Assembly: GCA_947507155.1 (NCBI GenBank)
Contig: CANNOC010000005.1
Location: 41,860-105,859 of the forward strand
Source of the DNA: an uncultured Collinsella sp.
GTDB lineage: Bacteria > Actinomycetota > Coriobacteriia > Coriobacteriales > Coriobacteriaceae
Reading direction: 5' to 3'
Length of the DNA: 64,000 nucleotides
Shown: positions 33,833 through 44,098 of the stretch, in pieces
Layout of the letters: every line of letters begins with the position of its first letter
How positions within the stretch are numbered: position 1 is the first letter of the stretch
The notes under the pieces: generated by a model
The model's input: only the letters and a program-made list of their open reading frames with translations
What the model was told of the DNA's origin: nothing
Databases searched by the model: none
Position numbers and translations under genes: made by a program

Positions 33833-35500
33833 TTAGAACAGGCCGGTGATGTTGCCGTCGTTATCGACGTCGATGTTTTCGGCCGCGGGGACCTTGGGCA
33901 GGCCCGGCATGGTCAGAACGCTGCCGGTCAGCGCGACCACAAAGTGGGCACCGGCGGAAACCTTGAGCTCGCGCACGGTGATGCGGAAGTTCTCGGGAGC
34001 GCCCAGTGCCTTGGCGTTGTCGCTAAAGCTGTACTGCGTCTTGGCGACACACACCGGCAGGTTGCCAAAGCCGTTCTCGCGCAGCTCGGCAAGCTGACGC
34101 TTGGCAGCCGGCGTAAAGTCGACGCCATCGGCGCGGTAGACCTTAGTGGCAACGGCCTCAAGAGCATCGGCAACATCGGCACCGTCCTCGTAGGCAAACT
34201 TGAGCTCGCTCGGCTGCTCAATCAGGCGCATAACCTCATCGGCCAGGTCGAGCGCGCCCTCGCCGCCCTTGGCCCAAACCTCGGACAGCTTAACGTTGAC
34301 ACCGAGCTTCTGGCACTCGGACTCGATGAGCTCGAGTTCGGCCTTGGTGTCCGTCGGGAAGCGGTTGATGGCGACCACGCAGGGCAGACCGTAGACATTC
34401 TGAATGTTGTCGACGTGGCGCAGCAGGTTGGGCATGCCGGCCTTGAGGGCATCGAGGTTCTCGTCATTAAGGTCGGCCTTGGCAACGCCGCCGTTGTACT
34501 TAAGCGCACGGGCGGTGGCGACAATCACGACGGCGCTGGGGCGAACGCCCGTCATGCGACACTTAATGTCGAGGAACTTCTCAGCACCCAGATCGGCGCC
34601 AAAGCCTGCCTCGGTAATGGCGACATCGCCAAAGCGCATGGCCATACGCGTGGCCATGATGGAGTTGCAGCCGTGGGCGATATTGGCGAAGGGGCCGCCG
34701 TGGACAAACGCGGGCGTGCCCTCGAGCGTCTGCACAAGGTTGGGCTTGAGCGCATCCTTAAGCAGCGCAGCCATGGCGCCCTGAGCCTTGAGGTCGCGGG
34801 CGCGAACGGGCTCGCCGGCATAGCTGTAGCCGACGACGATCTCGCCCAGGCGCTCCTTGAGGTCGTTGATACTCGTGGACAGGCACAAGATCGCCATGAC
34901 TTCGGAGGCAACAGTGATGTCGAAGCCATCCTCGCGCGGCACACCCTGGGCCTTGCCGCCAATGCCGTCAATAACGTGGCGCAGCTGGCGGTCGTTCATG
35001 TCGACAACGCGCTTCCAGGTGATGCGCTTAACGTCGATACCGAGCTGGTTGCCCTGCTGAATATGGTTGTCAAGCATGGCGGCCAGCAGGTTATTGGCGG
35101 CACCGATAGCGTGGAAGTCGCCGGTAAAGTGCAGGTTGATATCCTCCATGGGGATGACCTGGGCCCAACCGCCGCCGGCGGCACCGCCCTTTACGCCAAA
35201 GACGGGGCCGAGCGAAGGCTCGCGCAGGGCCACAGCGCTCTTGACGCCGCGACGACGCAGGCCGTCGGCCAGACCGATGGTCGTGGTGGTCTTGCCTTCG
35301 CCAGCGGGCGTGGGGTTGATGGCGGTCACGAGGACGAGCTTGGCCTGGTGATTGGTCGGCTCGTTAAGCAGCGAATAGTCGACCTTAGCCTTGTCGAAGC
35401 CGTACGGAATCAGGTGCTTTACGTCGACGCCGGCGTTCTTAGCCACCTCGGTAATGGGCAGCGGCGTGACGGAACGTGCGATTTCGATGTCAGTAGGCAT
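33833..35500 (-). CDS. fhs: Formate--tetrahydrofolate ligase
   Basis: A 555-residue Fhs, which condenses formate and THF with ATP to 10-formyl-THF, the entry of formate into the folate one-carbon pool. The ATP P-loop reads [13 protein letters not shown] (~residues 65-77), and the family blocks [18 protein letters not shown] and [14 protein letters not shown] are complete. ATG 35500 follows AAAGGA with 6-nt spacing; the open frame extends 20 codons further without a ribosome-binding site. It has its own terminator. Together with the fchA-folD pair at 22-23.6 kb it provides the path from formate to methylene-THF. No carbonyl-branch acetogenesis genes are in the window. Confidence 0.97.
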   Translation of the reverse strand: MPTDIEIARSVTPLPITEVAKNAGVDVKHLIPYGFDKAKVDYSLLNEPTNHQAKLVLVTAINPTPAGEGKTTTTIGLADGLRRRGVKSAVALREPSLGPVFGVKGGAAGGGWAQVIPMEDINLHFTGDFHAIGAANNLLAAMLDNHIQQGNQLGIDVKRITWKRVVDMNDRQLRHVIDGIGGKAQGVPREDGFDITVASEVMAILCLSTSINDLKERLGEIVVGYSYAGEPVRARDLKAQGAMAALLKDALKPNLVQTLEGTPAFVHGGPFANIAHGCNSIMATRMAMRFGDVAITEAGFGADLGAEKFLDIKCRMTGVRPSAVVIVATARALKYNGGVAKADLNDENLDALKAGMPNLLRHVDNIQNVYGLPCVVAINRFPTDTKAELELIESECQKLGVNVKLSEVWAKGGEGALDLADEVMRLIEQPSELKFAYEDGADVADALEAVATKVYRADGVDFTPAAKRQLAELRENGFGNLPVCVAKTQYSFSDNAKALGAPENFRITVRELKVSAGAHFVVALTGSVLTMPGLPKVPAAENIDVDNDGNITGLF

Positions 35501-35646
35501 GGGCGGTCCTTTCGTTACCGGATGAGAAAAAGACCAATTCAGCATAGCACGGGCGCGCAATAGTAAAACACCCGTAACCGATGAATGGCGATATGTTTAT
35601 CCAATGCTCAGCGATAGCCTACAGACCAGCCAAAACAAACCCGTCT

Positions 35647-36717
35647 CTAAGCGGCTGGCTCGATGCCCAAGTGTTCAAAGGTGCGAAGCGTTGCCTGGCG
35701 GCCCTGGGGCGTGCGAATCATCAAGCCGCACTGCAGCAGATAGGGCTCATAGACATCCTCGAGCGTACCCGGGTCCTCGCCCACCGCGCTGGCAAGGGTC
35801 GTCAGGCCCACGGCACGGCCGGAGAACGTCTTGGCAAGCGTCTCCAAGATGCGAATATCCATCCAGTCCAGACCAAGCTCATCAATCTCGAAGAACTCGA
35901 GCGCCTGACGGCAAATATCAAGCTCAATAGGACCGTTGCCGCGCACCTGCGCATAGTCACGCACACGCTTGAGCAGACGGTTGGCCAAGCGCGGCGTGCC
36001 ACGCGAGCGCGAGCCGATCTCAAGCGCGCTCGGATGGTCTATCGTCACGCCCAAGATGGTCGCCGAGCGCGTCACGATCTGGGCGAGCTCCTCGACCGTG
36101 TAGTAATCCAGGCGATACGAAATGCCAAAGCGGTCGCGTAGCGGGCCAGTCAGCATACCCGAGCGGGTCGTTGCCGCCACCAGCGTAAACTTGGGGATAT
36201 CCAGGCGAATCGAGCGCGCCGCCGGACCCTTACCGATAACGATATCGAGCGCAAAGTCCTCCATCGCGGGATACAGAACTTCCTCGACCGAACGGTTGAG
36301 GCGGTGGATCTCGTCGATAAACAGCACGTCGCCCGGCTGCAAGTTAGTCAGGATAGCCGCGAGGTCGCCGGTACGCGCGATGGCTGGGCCGCTCGTCGTC
36401 TTGATCTGGGCGCCCAGCTCGTTGGCGATAACCGTGGCCAGCGTGGTCTTGCCCAGACCCGGAGGGCCCGAGAAAATCACGTGGTCGAGCGTCTCGCCAC
36501 GGCTCTGCGCCGCCTCGATCAGCACGCGAAGGCTCTGCTTGATATGCTCCTGACCGCAGTAGTCATCCAGGCGCTGGGGACGCAGGGTACGGTCGACATC
36601 GAGGTCTTCGGGCGTCAGCTCCGAGCCCACCATGCGCTCACCGTGCGCCATGGATGCCGCCGGCGAGTTGCCGGGCGTCGCCCACAGGTCCTGAGAGTCA
36701 TCGGCTTCCCACATCAC
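35647..36717 (-). CDS. ruvB: Holliday junction branch-migration ATPase RuvB
   Basis: A 356-residue AAA+ motor that, as a hexamer with RuvA, drives Holliday junction branch migration in recombinational repair. Walker [10 protein letters not shown] lies at ~85-93, Walker [10 protein letters not shown] at ~133, sensor/TTRSG at ~183 and the arginine finger region in PLRDRFG at ~191. The C-terminal winged helix includes [18 protein letters not shown]. The N-terminus is ~25 residues longer than E. coli RuvB. Its start codon overlaps the ruvA stop (ATGA), so translation is coupled. It is the last gene of ruvCAB. Confidence 0.97.
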   Translation of the reverse strand: MMWEADDSQDLWATPGNSPAASMAHGERMVGSELTPEDLDVDRTLRPQRLDDYCGQEHIKQSLRVLIEAAQSRGETLDHVIFSGPPGLGKTTLATVIANELGAQIKTTSGPAIARTGDLAAILTNLQPGDVLFIDEIHRLNRSVEEVLYPAMEDFALDIVIGKGPAARSIRLDIPKFTLVAATTRSGMLTGPLRDRFGISYRLDYYTVEELAQIVTRSATILGVTIDHPSALEIGSRSRGTPRLANRLLKRVRDYAQVRGNGPIELDICRQALEFFEIDELGLDWMDIRILETLAKTFSGRAVGLTTLASAVGEDPGTLEDVYEPYLLQCGLMIRTPQGRQATLRTFEHLGIEPAA

Positions 36718-37334
36718 GCATCCATTCCGAGTCGCTTAAGCGCCGCGCCGAGCAGATCCTCGACACGCATGTCCTGCCCATCATACCCGCTCAGGGCAAC
36801 CTCGGTCTCCTGCGGGCTAAAGCCCATGGAGAGGAGCGCCGCACGGGCGTCATCGATGGCCGAGGGAGCGGCGGCGGGGACCGGCATCGCAACCTGACCG
36901 GGAATTACGTCGACCGGAACAAAGCCCTTGTCCTTGGCAAAGGTACTCTTGAGCTCCAGGATGAGGCGCTGGGCAGTCTTTTTGCCCACACCGGGCACCT
37001 TGGCCATGCCCTTGTCGTCCTCAGCCATCACCAGAGAATACAGTTGTCCCACGGTATAGGTGGAAAGCACGGCAAGCGCCAGGCGCGGACCGACGCCCGA
37101 GACGGAAACGAGCCGATCGAACATCGTGCGCTCGTCCTTGGAGGCAAAGCCAAAGAGCGTCATGGCGTCCTCGCGTACCTGCATGCGGGTATAGAGGCGA
37201 ACCTCGCCGCCGGGCGTAGGCAGCGTGGCGGCTGTGCTGCCCGAAATACCGAGCTCAAAGCCCACGCCCGACACATCGACGACGGCCGAGCTCATCGTGG
37301 CCTCGATAAGCGTTCCATGGAGCTGGGAGATCAT
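36714..37334 (-). CDS. ruvA: Holliday junction DNA helicase subunit RuvA
   Basis: A 206-residue RuvA, the junction-binding tetramer that loads RuvB. The N-terminal OB fold starts [12 protein letters not shown]. The tandem helix-hairpin-helix region contains [14 protein letters not shown] (~79-92) and [16 protein letters not shown] (~113-128). The C-terminal ~45 residues form the RuvB-contacting three-helix domain ([15 protein letters not shown]). The start overlaps the ruvC stop by one base (TGATG), and the stop overlaps the ruvB start. It belongs to the same operon. Confidence 0.97.
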   Translation of the reverse strand: MISQLHGTLIEATMSSAVVDVSGVGFELGISGSTAATLPTPGGEVRLYTRMQVREDAMTLFGFASKDERTMFDRLVSVSGVGPRLALAVLSTYTVGQLYSLVMAEDDKGMAKVPGVGKKTAQRLILELKSTFAKDKGFVPVDVIPGQVAMPVPAAAPSAIDDARAALLSMGFSPQETEVALSGYDGQDMRVEDLLGAALKRLGMDA

Positions 37335-37855
37335 CAGTATCCGGTTCCTCTCTGTTGATAGAACTCGCCGCCGGTAAGCGCCCGGGTGCGGCTTAGGTTA
37401 ACGTGACAGATGGCGCAGGCCAGGGCATCGGCGGCGTGGTCTGGATGCGGGTCGTGATCGAGCTGCGTGAGCGTGCGCACCATGTAGGCAACCTGCCGCT
37501 TATCTGCGGCACCCGTGCCCACCACGGCCTGTTTGATCTGCATGGGCGTGTATTCGCCAATCTCGAGCGCGCACTCCGAAAGCGCCACGAGCGCGGCACC
37601 ACGGGCATGCGCCGTTGGGATGGCCGAGCGAACGTTAGCGCCAAAGTAGATGCTCTCGATAGCAGCGGTATCGGGTCGATAACGCTCCACGACGCCCTTG
37701 AGGTCACGGGCGATATGCGACAGGCGCACCGCGAGCGGACTGCCCGCGCTGGTCTCGATACAACCGTAGGCACGGCAGCGGACCTCGCCACGTCGCTCCT
37801 CGATAATCCCCCAACCCGTATGGGCCAAACCAGGGTCGATACCCAAGATAACCAA
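37334..37855 (-). CDS. ruvC: Crossover junction endodeoxyribonuclease RuvC
   Basis: A 173-residue RuvC resolvase, which cuts Holliday junctions symmetrically. The catalytic acidic residues of the RNase-H-like fold are visible: Asp7 in ILGIDPGLAHTGWG, Glu in AAIESIYFG (~67), and the C-terminal pair in DHDPHPDHAADALACAICH (~141-147). The junction-contact block QIKQAVVGTGAADKRQV is intact. It opens the ruvCAB operon. A plausible promoter region is the 164-bp gap upstream, shared with the end of the NadE-like gene. Confidence 0.97.
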   Translation of the reverse strand: MVILGIDPGLAHTGWGIIEERRGEVRCRAYGCIETSAGSPLAVRLSHIARDLKGVVERYRPDTAAIESIYFGANVRSAIPTAHARGAALVALSECALEIGEYTPMQIKQAVVGTGAADKRQVAYMVRTLTQLDHDPHPDHAADALACAICHVNLSRTRALTGGEFYQQRGTGY

Positions 37856-38019
37856 GCCAACCTCCCCTCGTCACCAGTACAGCGCAAGGCAACGCCCCGC
37901 GCACTATTCACGAACGTCTGTTCTAGAATAACACAACAGGGCCAAGGTACTTAATGCAAGATAGATTCGGCAGAAGCAATGTGTGCGAGAGAATCCTTCC
38001 CGCAATGTTTTCGTCTGCC

Positions 38020-40005
38020 CTAGTTCTGGCTAAAGAACGGGAACTGTCGGGGATCCACCGGTGGATGCGGCATCGGACCACCCTGGGGCCCACCCTGCGG
38101 TCCGCCCTGACCGCCCATCATCTTGTCGATGGCGTCCTGGACCTCGCCCTCAAACCGCTTCATGCCCTCGTGCAGACGACGCTGACCGTCCTCGGAGCGC
38201 AGCTCTTCCATCTGCTCGGGTGAAATACCCAACAGCTCGCCCAATAAGCCCATCATCTCGCCGCGCATACGGTCACTCGTATCGTCGTCGGCAAAGCGAC
38301 GCACCTCGGCGCGCGCCAGCGAATCAACCGTCATGCGCTCTTTACCGCTAAGGCCAAGATCGGACCACGCAAGCATGTACGGCCAGGCGCGCTCGGCAAA
38401 CGAACGGGCCGAAACGATCGGCGCCGTCGGTAGCATGCGACGGGCAGCCTCACCCTGGCGCACGAGCATCAGCAGCAGCGAGCAGGCCTCGGGCTTGGCG
38501 GCGGCCATCGGGATGTCGTCAAAGGGACGGTTGCGGTCCACGTGCGACTCGAGCGCACCATCGACCTCGCCCGGCTCAAGCCCGCCAAGCAGCTGCGCCG
38601 CGCGATCGAGCATATCAACCGGACCGGCGAGCGTCGAGAGCGCCTGCGCCAGCACGCGATCCATGCAATCCTCCACCGCGTTGAGCGTCACGAGCTTTTG
38701 GGGCACCACGGCCGAGGCGCGGTTGCGCACGCGTGCCACAAACTCGAGCGTCGACAGATACACATCGCCAAAGGGCGCAAAGTCGCCCTGGTAGCCGCCG
38801 GACAGCGCGGGCGCCGCCAGCGCGTACTCAGTCTTGGAAAGCGGGCTCAGCGCCGTAGCGCCCAGCTCGAGCGCCGTATCCTCGAGCATCAGGCCCAACG
38901 CACGCGAGCGCAGACGTTCGGCGTCGCCCGCCGACACGTCGCGGTCGAACACGCGCGCCACATCCGGCGCATCGCGCTCGACGGTGCGAATGTGCAAGCG
39001 CTCGGCGATTGAGCGAACAGCGGAACAACGGGCGGCTTCGGCCTCCTCCTGCGCCGGCGTAAAGATGCGATTGCGCCCCAGCACCAGGCCAATCACATTA
39101 CGCGGACCCAAGGCATCGACGGCAAGCGCCGCCAACAGGGACGACGGCAAATCGCCCTCGAGCGCCACCACGGCACGCGAAGCGCCGCGGGCGCGGGCAT
39201 TGTCGCGTACGGCAAGCACCAGCGCCTGCCACAGCCACTCCTCGGAACGAAACTCGGGCAGCTCGTGGTCCTCCAGGGCATCGAGCATCACGCCGCGCTG
39301 AATCTCCTGAACCAGCAGGCTCTCCTCAAAGCACGGCGCCTGGGCCACCACGCGGCCGCAATCGTCGAGCACAAACGATCCGCCGGTATACACCGACTCG
39401 TCATAGGCACCAATCGGCGCCATGCAGGCAAACCACACGCTGCGCTTGGACGCGATCTTGCGGTAGGCACCGCTGCGCACGGCGGCAATGGCGGCCGTCT
39501 CGCGATCGGTCATGTCAAACGCGTTGAACTGGAAATAGGCGATGAGGTCGACGCCGGTCGGCAGCATTTCGAGCTCGCGGTCCAGGTCAAACACCACGGC
39601 GATGCGCACGCCGTCCACGTCAAACACCGGAGGCGCCCAACGCGCGTCGTTGCTCTCGCCACGCTGCAGGGCGATGCTTGCGCGCGCAGGCACCACGCGG
39701 CCATCCTTAAGCATCATGTAGTCGAGCAGGGGCTGGCCCTCAAACGAAACCGCAGAGGGCACGATGCAGATCATGTCGAGCTCTTGGATGCGCTCGGCAA
39801 CGCCCGTCAAGCCCGTCAGCATATCGTGCTCAAAATCGGCAGCGCCCACCAGGCTGCCCGGCATGGCACCCATAAAGAGCGGAGCCGGAACGCACAGCAC
39901 GCGCGCGCCGCGCTCATGAGCCAGGCGAGCCTGGTCCTCGATGCGGCCGCAAATGCCCTCGATGTCACCCAGGCGCATATCGATCTGTGCAAGTGCGAGC
40001 TTCAT
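38020..40005 (-). CDS. NadE-like two-domain protein lacking both catalytic motifs
   Basis: A 661-residue protein with the layout of glutamine-dependent NAD+ synthetase. An N-terminal nitrilase-like amidase domain (~1-255) is followed by an adenine-nucleotide-alpha-hydrolase domain (~265-560), then a ~100-residue helical tail ending in GGPQGG repeats. Key residues are missing. The nitrilase Glu (PE-x-x-x-GY) is PAPLFMG, the catalytic Cys (ICEDxW) is VVFDLDR (~140), and the ATP PP-loop SGGxDS is EGDLPSS (~280). The surrounding helix AALAVDALGPRNVIG matches active enzymes, so the register is clear. It probably makes neither ammonia nor NAD+ and may be regulatory or structural. It is upstream of ruvC but separated by 164 bp. 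Confidence 0.75.
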   Translation of the reverse strand: MKLALAQIDMRLGDIEGICGRIEDQARLAHERGARVLCVPAPLFMGAMPGSLVGAADFEHDMLTGLTGVAERIQELDMICIVPSAVSFEGQPLLDYMMLKDGRVVPARASIALQRGESNDARWAPPVFDVDGVRIAVVFDLDRELEMLPTGVDLIAYFQFNAFDMTDRETAAIAAVRSGAYRKIASKRSVWFACMAPIGAYDESVYTGGSFVLDDCGRVVAQAPCFEESLLVQEIQRGVMLDALEDHELPEFRSEEWLWQALVLAVRDNARARGASRAVVALEGDLPSSLLAALAVDALGPRNVIGLVLGRNRIFTPAQEEAEAARCSAVRSIAERLHIRTVERDAPDVARVFDRDVSAGDAERLRSRALGLMLEDTALELGATALSPLSKTEYALAAPALSGGYQGDFAPFGDVYLSTLEFVARVRNRASAVVPQKLVTLNAVEDCMDRVLAQALSTLAGPVDMLDRAAQLLGGLEPGEVDGALESHVDRNRPFDDIPMAAAKPEACSLLLMLVRQGEAARRMLPTAPIVSARSFAERAWPYMLAWSDLGLSGKERMTVDSLARAEVRRFADDDTSDRMRGEMMGLLGELLGISPEQMEELRSEDGQRRLHEGMKRFEGEVQDAIDKMMGGQGGPQGGPQGGPMPHPPVDPRQFPFFSQN

Positions 40006-40043
40006 GGCCCAGCCCTTTCCGTCGTAAATCGTCGTTGTCGTAG

Positions 40044-40076
40044 TAAAAGCGCCGGCCGCATAATGCAGCCGGCGCT
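40044..40076 (-). terminator. Rho-independent terminator of the superoxide reductase gene
   Basis: Stem AGCGCCGGC/GCCGGCGCT (40048-40056 with 40068-40076) with an 11-nt loop; on the minus strand it is followed by TTTTA. Confidence 0.82.
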
Positions 40077-40122
40077 CGCATGTGCATATGCTAGCTATGA
40101 TACCCCGAGCGGGGGCGCGCTC

Positions 40123-40485
40123 CTAGAACGTCGCGGACCACAGCCCATGCAGGTTGCAGTAGGCATAGACGGTACCGGTCTTGGAGCCGCCAGCGAAAAA
40201 CGTCGTGGGCTTCATGCCGGGCTCAAGGTAATGGACCTCCAGGCGGCCCTCGGCCTCAAGCGCGATCCACTCGATGTAGTGCTCGGGCAACATGGGGTGC
40301 TCTGTCGAGCCCACGCGTGCGCGAATGACGTGGCCGTCACGCTCGATCTCGACAACAGGCACGTGCTTCTCGTGTGCCGCATCCTCGGTGTTCGCCGTCA
40401 GCTCCGTGCAGCCAGCAGGGGTCGCAACGCCGTCGCCAAGGGCGGCAACGAGTTTGCCGTTGGAATCCTTAAAGAAATTCGCCAT
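40123..40485 (-). CDS. Superoxide reductase (desulfoferrodoxin, centre II only)
   Basis: A 120-residue one-iron superoxide reductase, which reduces superoxide to peroxide in anaerobes without making oxygen. The Fe(His)4Cys site is complete: His in EKHVPVV (~41), two His in STEHPMLPEHYIEW (~63 and ~69), and Cys and His in YAYCNLHGLW (~109 and ~112). The catalytic-loop Glu-Lys (EKH) is present. The N-terminal rubredoxin-like centre I of two-iron desulfoferrodoxins is absent; a single Cys near position 26 remains. ATG 40485 follows AAGGAG. It lies 101 bp downstream of the SNF2 gene and has its own terminator. Electron donor (rubredoxin) is not in the window. Confidence 0.93.
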   Translation of the reverse strand: MANFFKDSNGKLVAALGDGVATPAGCTELTANTEDAAHEKHVPVVEIERDGHVIRARVGSTEHPMLPEHYIEWIALEAEGRLEVHYLEPGMKPTTFFAGGSKTGTVYAYCNLHGLWSATF

Positions 40486-40586
40486 GATGTTCTCCTTTGC
40501 TGATGTGCCAATGTTCTCGATGCTTCTTATGCCCAAAGGCAGGCGAACCATCCACGGCATGGCAAATGAACACATAACGAGCGAGG

Positions 40587-43500
40587 CTAGCGACCGTCGC
40601 CACCGAGCAGCGCCAGAACATCTTCGCGGGTAAACAGTGCCGACGAGATACCATCGCCGCCGAGCACGCTGTTGACCAGATCGCGCTTGGACTCCTGCAT
40701 CTGCATAATGCGTTCCTCGATCGTGTCCTTGGCGATGAGCTTGTACACGGTCACGGTGTGCTGCTGGCCAATGCGGTGGGCGCGGTCGGTCGCCTGGTCC
40801 TGCGCCGCCACGTTCCACCACGGGTCGTAGTGGATGACCACGTCGGCAGCTGTCAAATTAAGGCCCACGCCGCCCGCCTTGAGCGAAATCAAGAACACCG
40901 GCACCTCGCCCGCTTGGAACTGCGCAACCATCTTGGCGCGACTCTCCTTAGACGATGCGCCCGTAAGCTTAAGAAAGGCGATATCCTCCTTGACCAGGCG
41001 CTTGCCAATGATATCGAGCATGCCCGTAAACTGGCTGAACAGCAAGATGCGGTGACCGCCGTCAAGCGCGCCGTGAACGAGCTCCATGCACGTATCGAGC
41101 TTGGCGCTTCCCGCCTTGTAGTCCGCATAGTGCAGATGCGGGTCGCAGCAGATCTGACGCAGCTTGGTGAGCTCGGCAAGTACCTTGAGCTTGTCTTTCT
41201 TAAACTCCCCGGCCTCGCGGTGCTGCACTTGCTGGGCAATGCGGTCCTGGTTGGCCAGGTAGAGCTTGCGCTGCTCGCCGGTAAGCTGCGCCATCACCGT
41301 ATCCTCGATCTTCTCGGGCAGATCGGCCACCACCTCTTCCTTGACGCGACGCAGCACAAACGGCGATACGAGCGCCTGCAGACGAGCGGCGCTGTCGCCC
41401 TCAGCATGCTCGACGGGACTTTCAAAGCGCTTGGCAAATGAGTCACGCGTGCCAAGCAGGCCCGGCATCAAAAAGTCGAAGATACTCCAGAGCTCGGACA
41501 AGCGGTTTTCGATGGGCGTGCCCGTCAGGGCAAAGCGCACGCCGGCCGGCAGGCGCTTTGCGGCGCGCGCCACCTGCGTGAGCGGGTTTTTAATGTACTG
41601 GGCCTCATCGAGCACCACGCGGGCAAAGTCCTGCTCGACGTACCCGTCGATGTCGCGGCGCATAAGGTCATACGACGTCACGACCACGTTGTGCTCGGCT
41701 GCGCCGGCAATTTGCACGCGACGCTGGGCTTTGGCGCCCACGATGGCGCACACATCAAGCGAGGGGGCAAAGCGCTCCAGCTCGGCGGTCCAGTTGTACA
41801 CAAGCGACGCCGGGCACACCACGAGCGTGGGCTTGGTATCCCCCGCTTCCACGCGCGCCAGAATGTGCGCGATCATCTGCAGCGTTTTGCCCAGGCCCAT
41901 ATCGTCGGCCAAGATGCCGCCAAGGCCCAGGTGCTCAAGCGAGCCGAGCCACTGGTAGCCGTCAATCTGGTAGCCACGCAGCGTGGCCTTGAGCGAGACG
42001 GGTACCGTAAAGTCCATCTTGCCGAGCGTGTCCAGGCGCTCGACGGTGCGGCGGAACGCCGCGTCGCGATCGGCCTCGAGCGCCGGCGTGCGCGCAATCA
42101 TGCTGTCGACAAACAGGGTGCTCGACGCGGGAAGCGACACGCCGTCGAGCAGGTCGACGGCATCGACACCCAAGTCCTCGGCAAGGCCAAACGCAGCACG
42201 AGCGCCCTCGTCCAGGCGCACGATGTCGCCGGACGTAAGGCGCGCGAACGTCTGGTGGCGCTTATACGAATCGAGATAGATGGCAAGGTCAGCCGCCGAA
42301 AGCCCGCTCGCACCCAGCTCGACGTCGAGCAAGTTGCTCTTGACGGTGGCACGCACCGAGAGCTTAGGCGCAGGGCGTACCGAGATCTGGCGCAGGCGAT
42401 CGCTGAGCATGACCTCGCCCAGCTCGGACAGGGCAGACAGGCCCTCGGTCAGCAAGTGGAACAGGCTCTCGTCATCGCGCTCCTCAAATGCCAGGCCGCC
42501 CTCGTAGAAATCGAAGTACAGGGCAGCCGTGTCCATAACGCGAAACTCCGCCACCGTATCGCGGGGCGGAACGCCGGGGCGTTGCTCTTCGAAAGGACTG
42601 CCCGGAGCACCAAGACTAAAGAGATCTGCCGACCAATCGCCGTAGGCCACCGTAATCTTGCAGGTCACAAGACCATCGTCGACGCCAATCGCCATGGCAA
42701 AACTCGGCTCGGGCGCCACGGCGTCAAGTACGGCGGGAGCGGTCAGGTCGGTGTAGTCGCGCAAGATCGGCAGCGCCATGCGGCAGAACTCGCCCACCTG
42801 GTCGGCGGCGATATGGACCGGCGTGCGGCAGGGCAACAAGTGCGATAGGAACGGCGCCGCATGCTGGGCAAACGCCGTGTCGGTACGGCGCGCGCGGCGC
42901 GTATCGACCAGATAGGCCGCGTCACCCGCGACAAAGCAATACGTATCGGCCGGAAGGCGCAAGTCATAGCTGCCTCCCGCCGCCGGTGCAATCTTGGCGG
43001 CAAGGAGCGGCGGGCGCTTAGCCGGAACTTCGCCCTCCCCCTGCGGCGACGGCTCGACTGCCACCTCGTAGGCGCGATGCGTCGTCGTCCCCCGCGACCA
43101 AGCAGGCTCAAAGGACATGGTCCTGCCGCGCAGCAGGTCCAGCACGGACACGATGGAATGCTCGGATACCGGCAACTGACGCTCGGCGACAAAACCGCTG
43201 CGGGCAAAGTCGTACGATGCCGAGCGCGAGCTCGTAATATCACCTAGGTAGGCGACCGTCATTGCAACAAAGTCAAGCAGCTTTGTCGACACGTCATCGA
43301 ATGCCTCGGACACATGGACAAACGTAAGCTTCTTGCCATAGGAGAACGTACCGCCGCGCACATAGGCATCGGCCATGCCGTCGATATCCTTAACCACGTA
43401 GGACACCGAACCGCAGCGAATGCGAAACTCGAGCGCCCAGTTAAAACGATCGGCAAACAGCGGATTGTAGTACGGCACCAGCGAGGGCTCCAGCACTGCC

Positions 43501-44060
43501 TTGGGCGCATCGGGGTCAATGGTGCCGGCGAGCTTGCGACGCATGGCCACGAGCTCGTCCATGCGCGCGTCCGAAAGATCGGAAAGCGCCGCCACAAGGC
43601 TCGGGCTCGTGGGGACGGGCGCCGGGAAGGGAAAGTTGGGGTTGACCGCAGATGCGGTGGGCACGGGGCGCGTGGGCTGCTTGGACTGTGCGGGCGGTAC
43701 CGTAAACGTGCGGACCGGCGTACGCAAGCCCTCGACGGGCTCGGCGCCACTGGCATCCAGATACGCCAGCGCCGTGGCGATAACGTGCTTGCACATGCCG
43801 GAATAGCGGAAGGCGGCGGGACAATCGCAGTCGTAGTCGATAACCTCGTGCTCGTCCATATCGAGCGCCACGTGCGTCTTGTACAGGTCGCCGCGCGAGC
43901 CACGCACCGTGCCCTCGATGTTCACGTTTTTGGAGAAGCGCGAGCCGGAGTCATCAAACGACAGCACGGCGCCGTTGAGCATGAGCGAGCGCCCCTTCAT
44001 AAAGGTGCTGCTAAGCGCCGCCTCCTTACGAAGCGCCTGCACAAACGTCCCCTGCGCCAT
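40587..44060 (-). CDS. SWIM zinc-finger SNF2-family DNA translocase
   Basis: A 1,157-residue Swi2/Snf2 ATPase. A SWIM zinc finger CDC...CKH lies at ~78-92. The long middle region (~150-690) is strand-rich and typical of bacterial SNF2 proteins with the DUF3883/SNF2-N accessory type. The helicase core begins with Walker A DDMGLGKT (~718), then the DEAQ box VLDEAQYIKNP (~816), and the C-terminal lobe ends with DRAHRIGQQHTVTVYKL (~1093). Such proteins translocate on duplex DNA and remodel bound proteins; the bacterial role is linked to transcription recycling or repair. ATG 44060 follows GGAGG with 5-nt spacing. It follows dnaE by 38 bp and may be cotranscribed. Confidence 0.92.
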   Translation of the reverse strand: MAQGTFVQALRKEAALSSTFMKGRSLMLNGAVLSFDDSGSRFSKNVNIEGTVRGSRGDLYKTHVALDMDEHEVIDYDCDCPAAFRYSGMCKHVIATALAYLDASGAEPVEGLRTPVRTFTVPPAQSKQPTRPVPTASAVNPNFPFPAPVPTSPSLVAALSDLSDARMDELVAMRRKLAGTIDPDAPKAVLEPSLVPYYNPLFADRFNWALEFRIRCGSVSYVVKDIDGMADAYVRGGTFSYGKKLTFVHVSEAFDDVSTKLLDFVAMTVAYLGDITSSRSASYDFARSGFVAERQLPVSEHSIVSVLDLLRGRTMSFEPAWSRGTTTHRAYEVAVEPSPQGEGEVPAKRPPLLAAKIAPAAGGSYDLRLPADTYCFVAGDAAYLVDTRRARRTDTAFAQHAAPFLSHLLPCRTPVHIAADQVGEFCRMALPILRDYTDLTAPAVLDAVAPEPSFAMAIGVDDGLVTCKITVAYGDWSADLFSLGAPGSPFEEQRPGVPPRDTVAEFRVMDTAALYFDFYEGGLAFEERDDESLFHLLTEGLSALSELGEVMLSDRLRQISVRPAPKLSVRATVKSNLLDVELGASGLSAADLAIYLDSYKRHQTFARLTSGDIVRLDEGARAAFGLAEDLGVDAVDLLDGVSLPASSTLFVDSMIARTPALEADRDAAFRRTVERLDTLGKMDFTVPVSLKATLRGYQIDGYQWLGSLEHLGLGGILADDMGLGKTLQMIAHILARVEAGDTKPTLVVCPASLVYNWTAELERFAPSLDVCAIVGAKAQRRVQIAGAAEHNVVVTSYDLMRRDIDGYVEQDFARVVLDEAQYIKNPLTQVARAAKRLPAGVRFALTGTPIENRLSELWSIFDFLMPGLLGTRDSFAKRFESPVEHAEGDSAARLQALVSPFVLRRVKEEVVADLPEKIEDTVMAQLTGEQRKLYLANQDRIAQQVQHREAGEFKKDKLKVLAELTKLRQICCDPHLHYADYKAGSAKLDTCMELVHGALDGGHRILLFSQFTGMLDIIGKRLVKEDIAFLKLTGASSKESRAKMVAQFQAGEVPVFLISLKAGGVGLNLTAADVVIHYDPWWNVAAQDQATDRAHRIGQQHTVTVYKLIAKDTIEERIMQMQESKRDLVNSVLGGDGISSALFTREDVLALLGGDGR

Positions 44061-44098
44061 CACTTCCTCCAATCTCGCGCGGACCAGCAAGGTCGCCC

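Noticed and set aside
33653..35646. Folate (THF) riboswitch before fhs
   Set aside because: Looked for in the fhs and fchA leaders because of the pathway. No THF aptamer core is recognisable.
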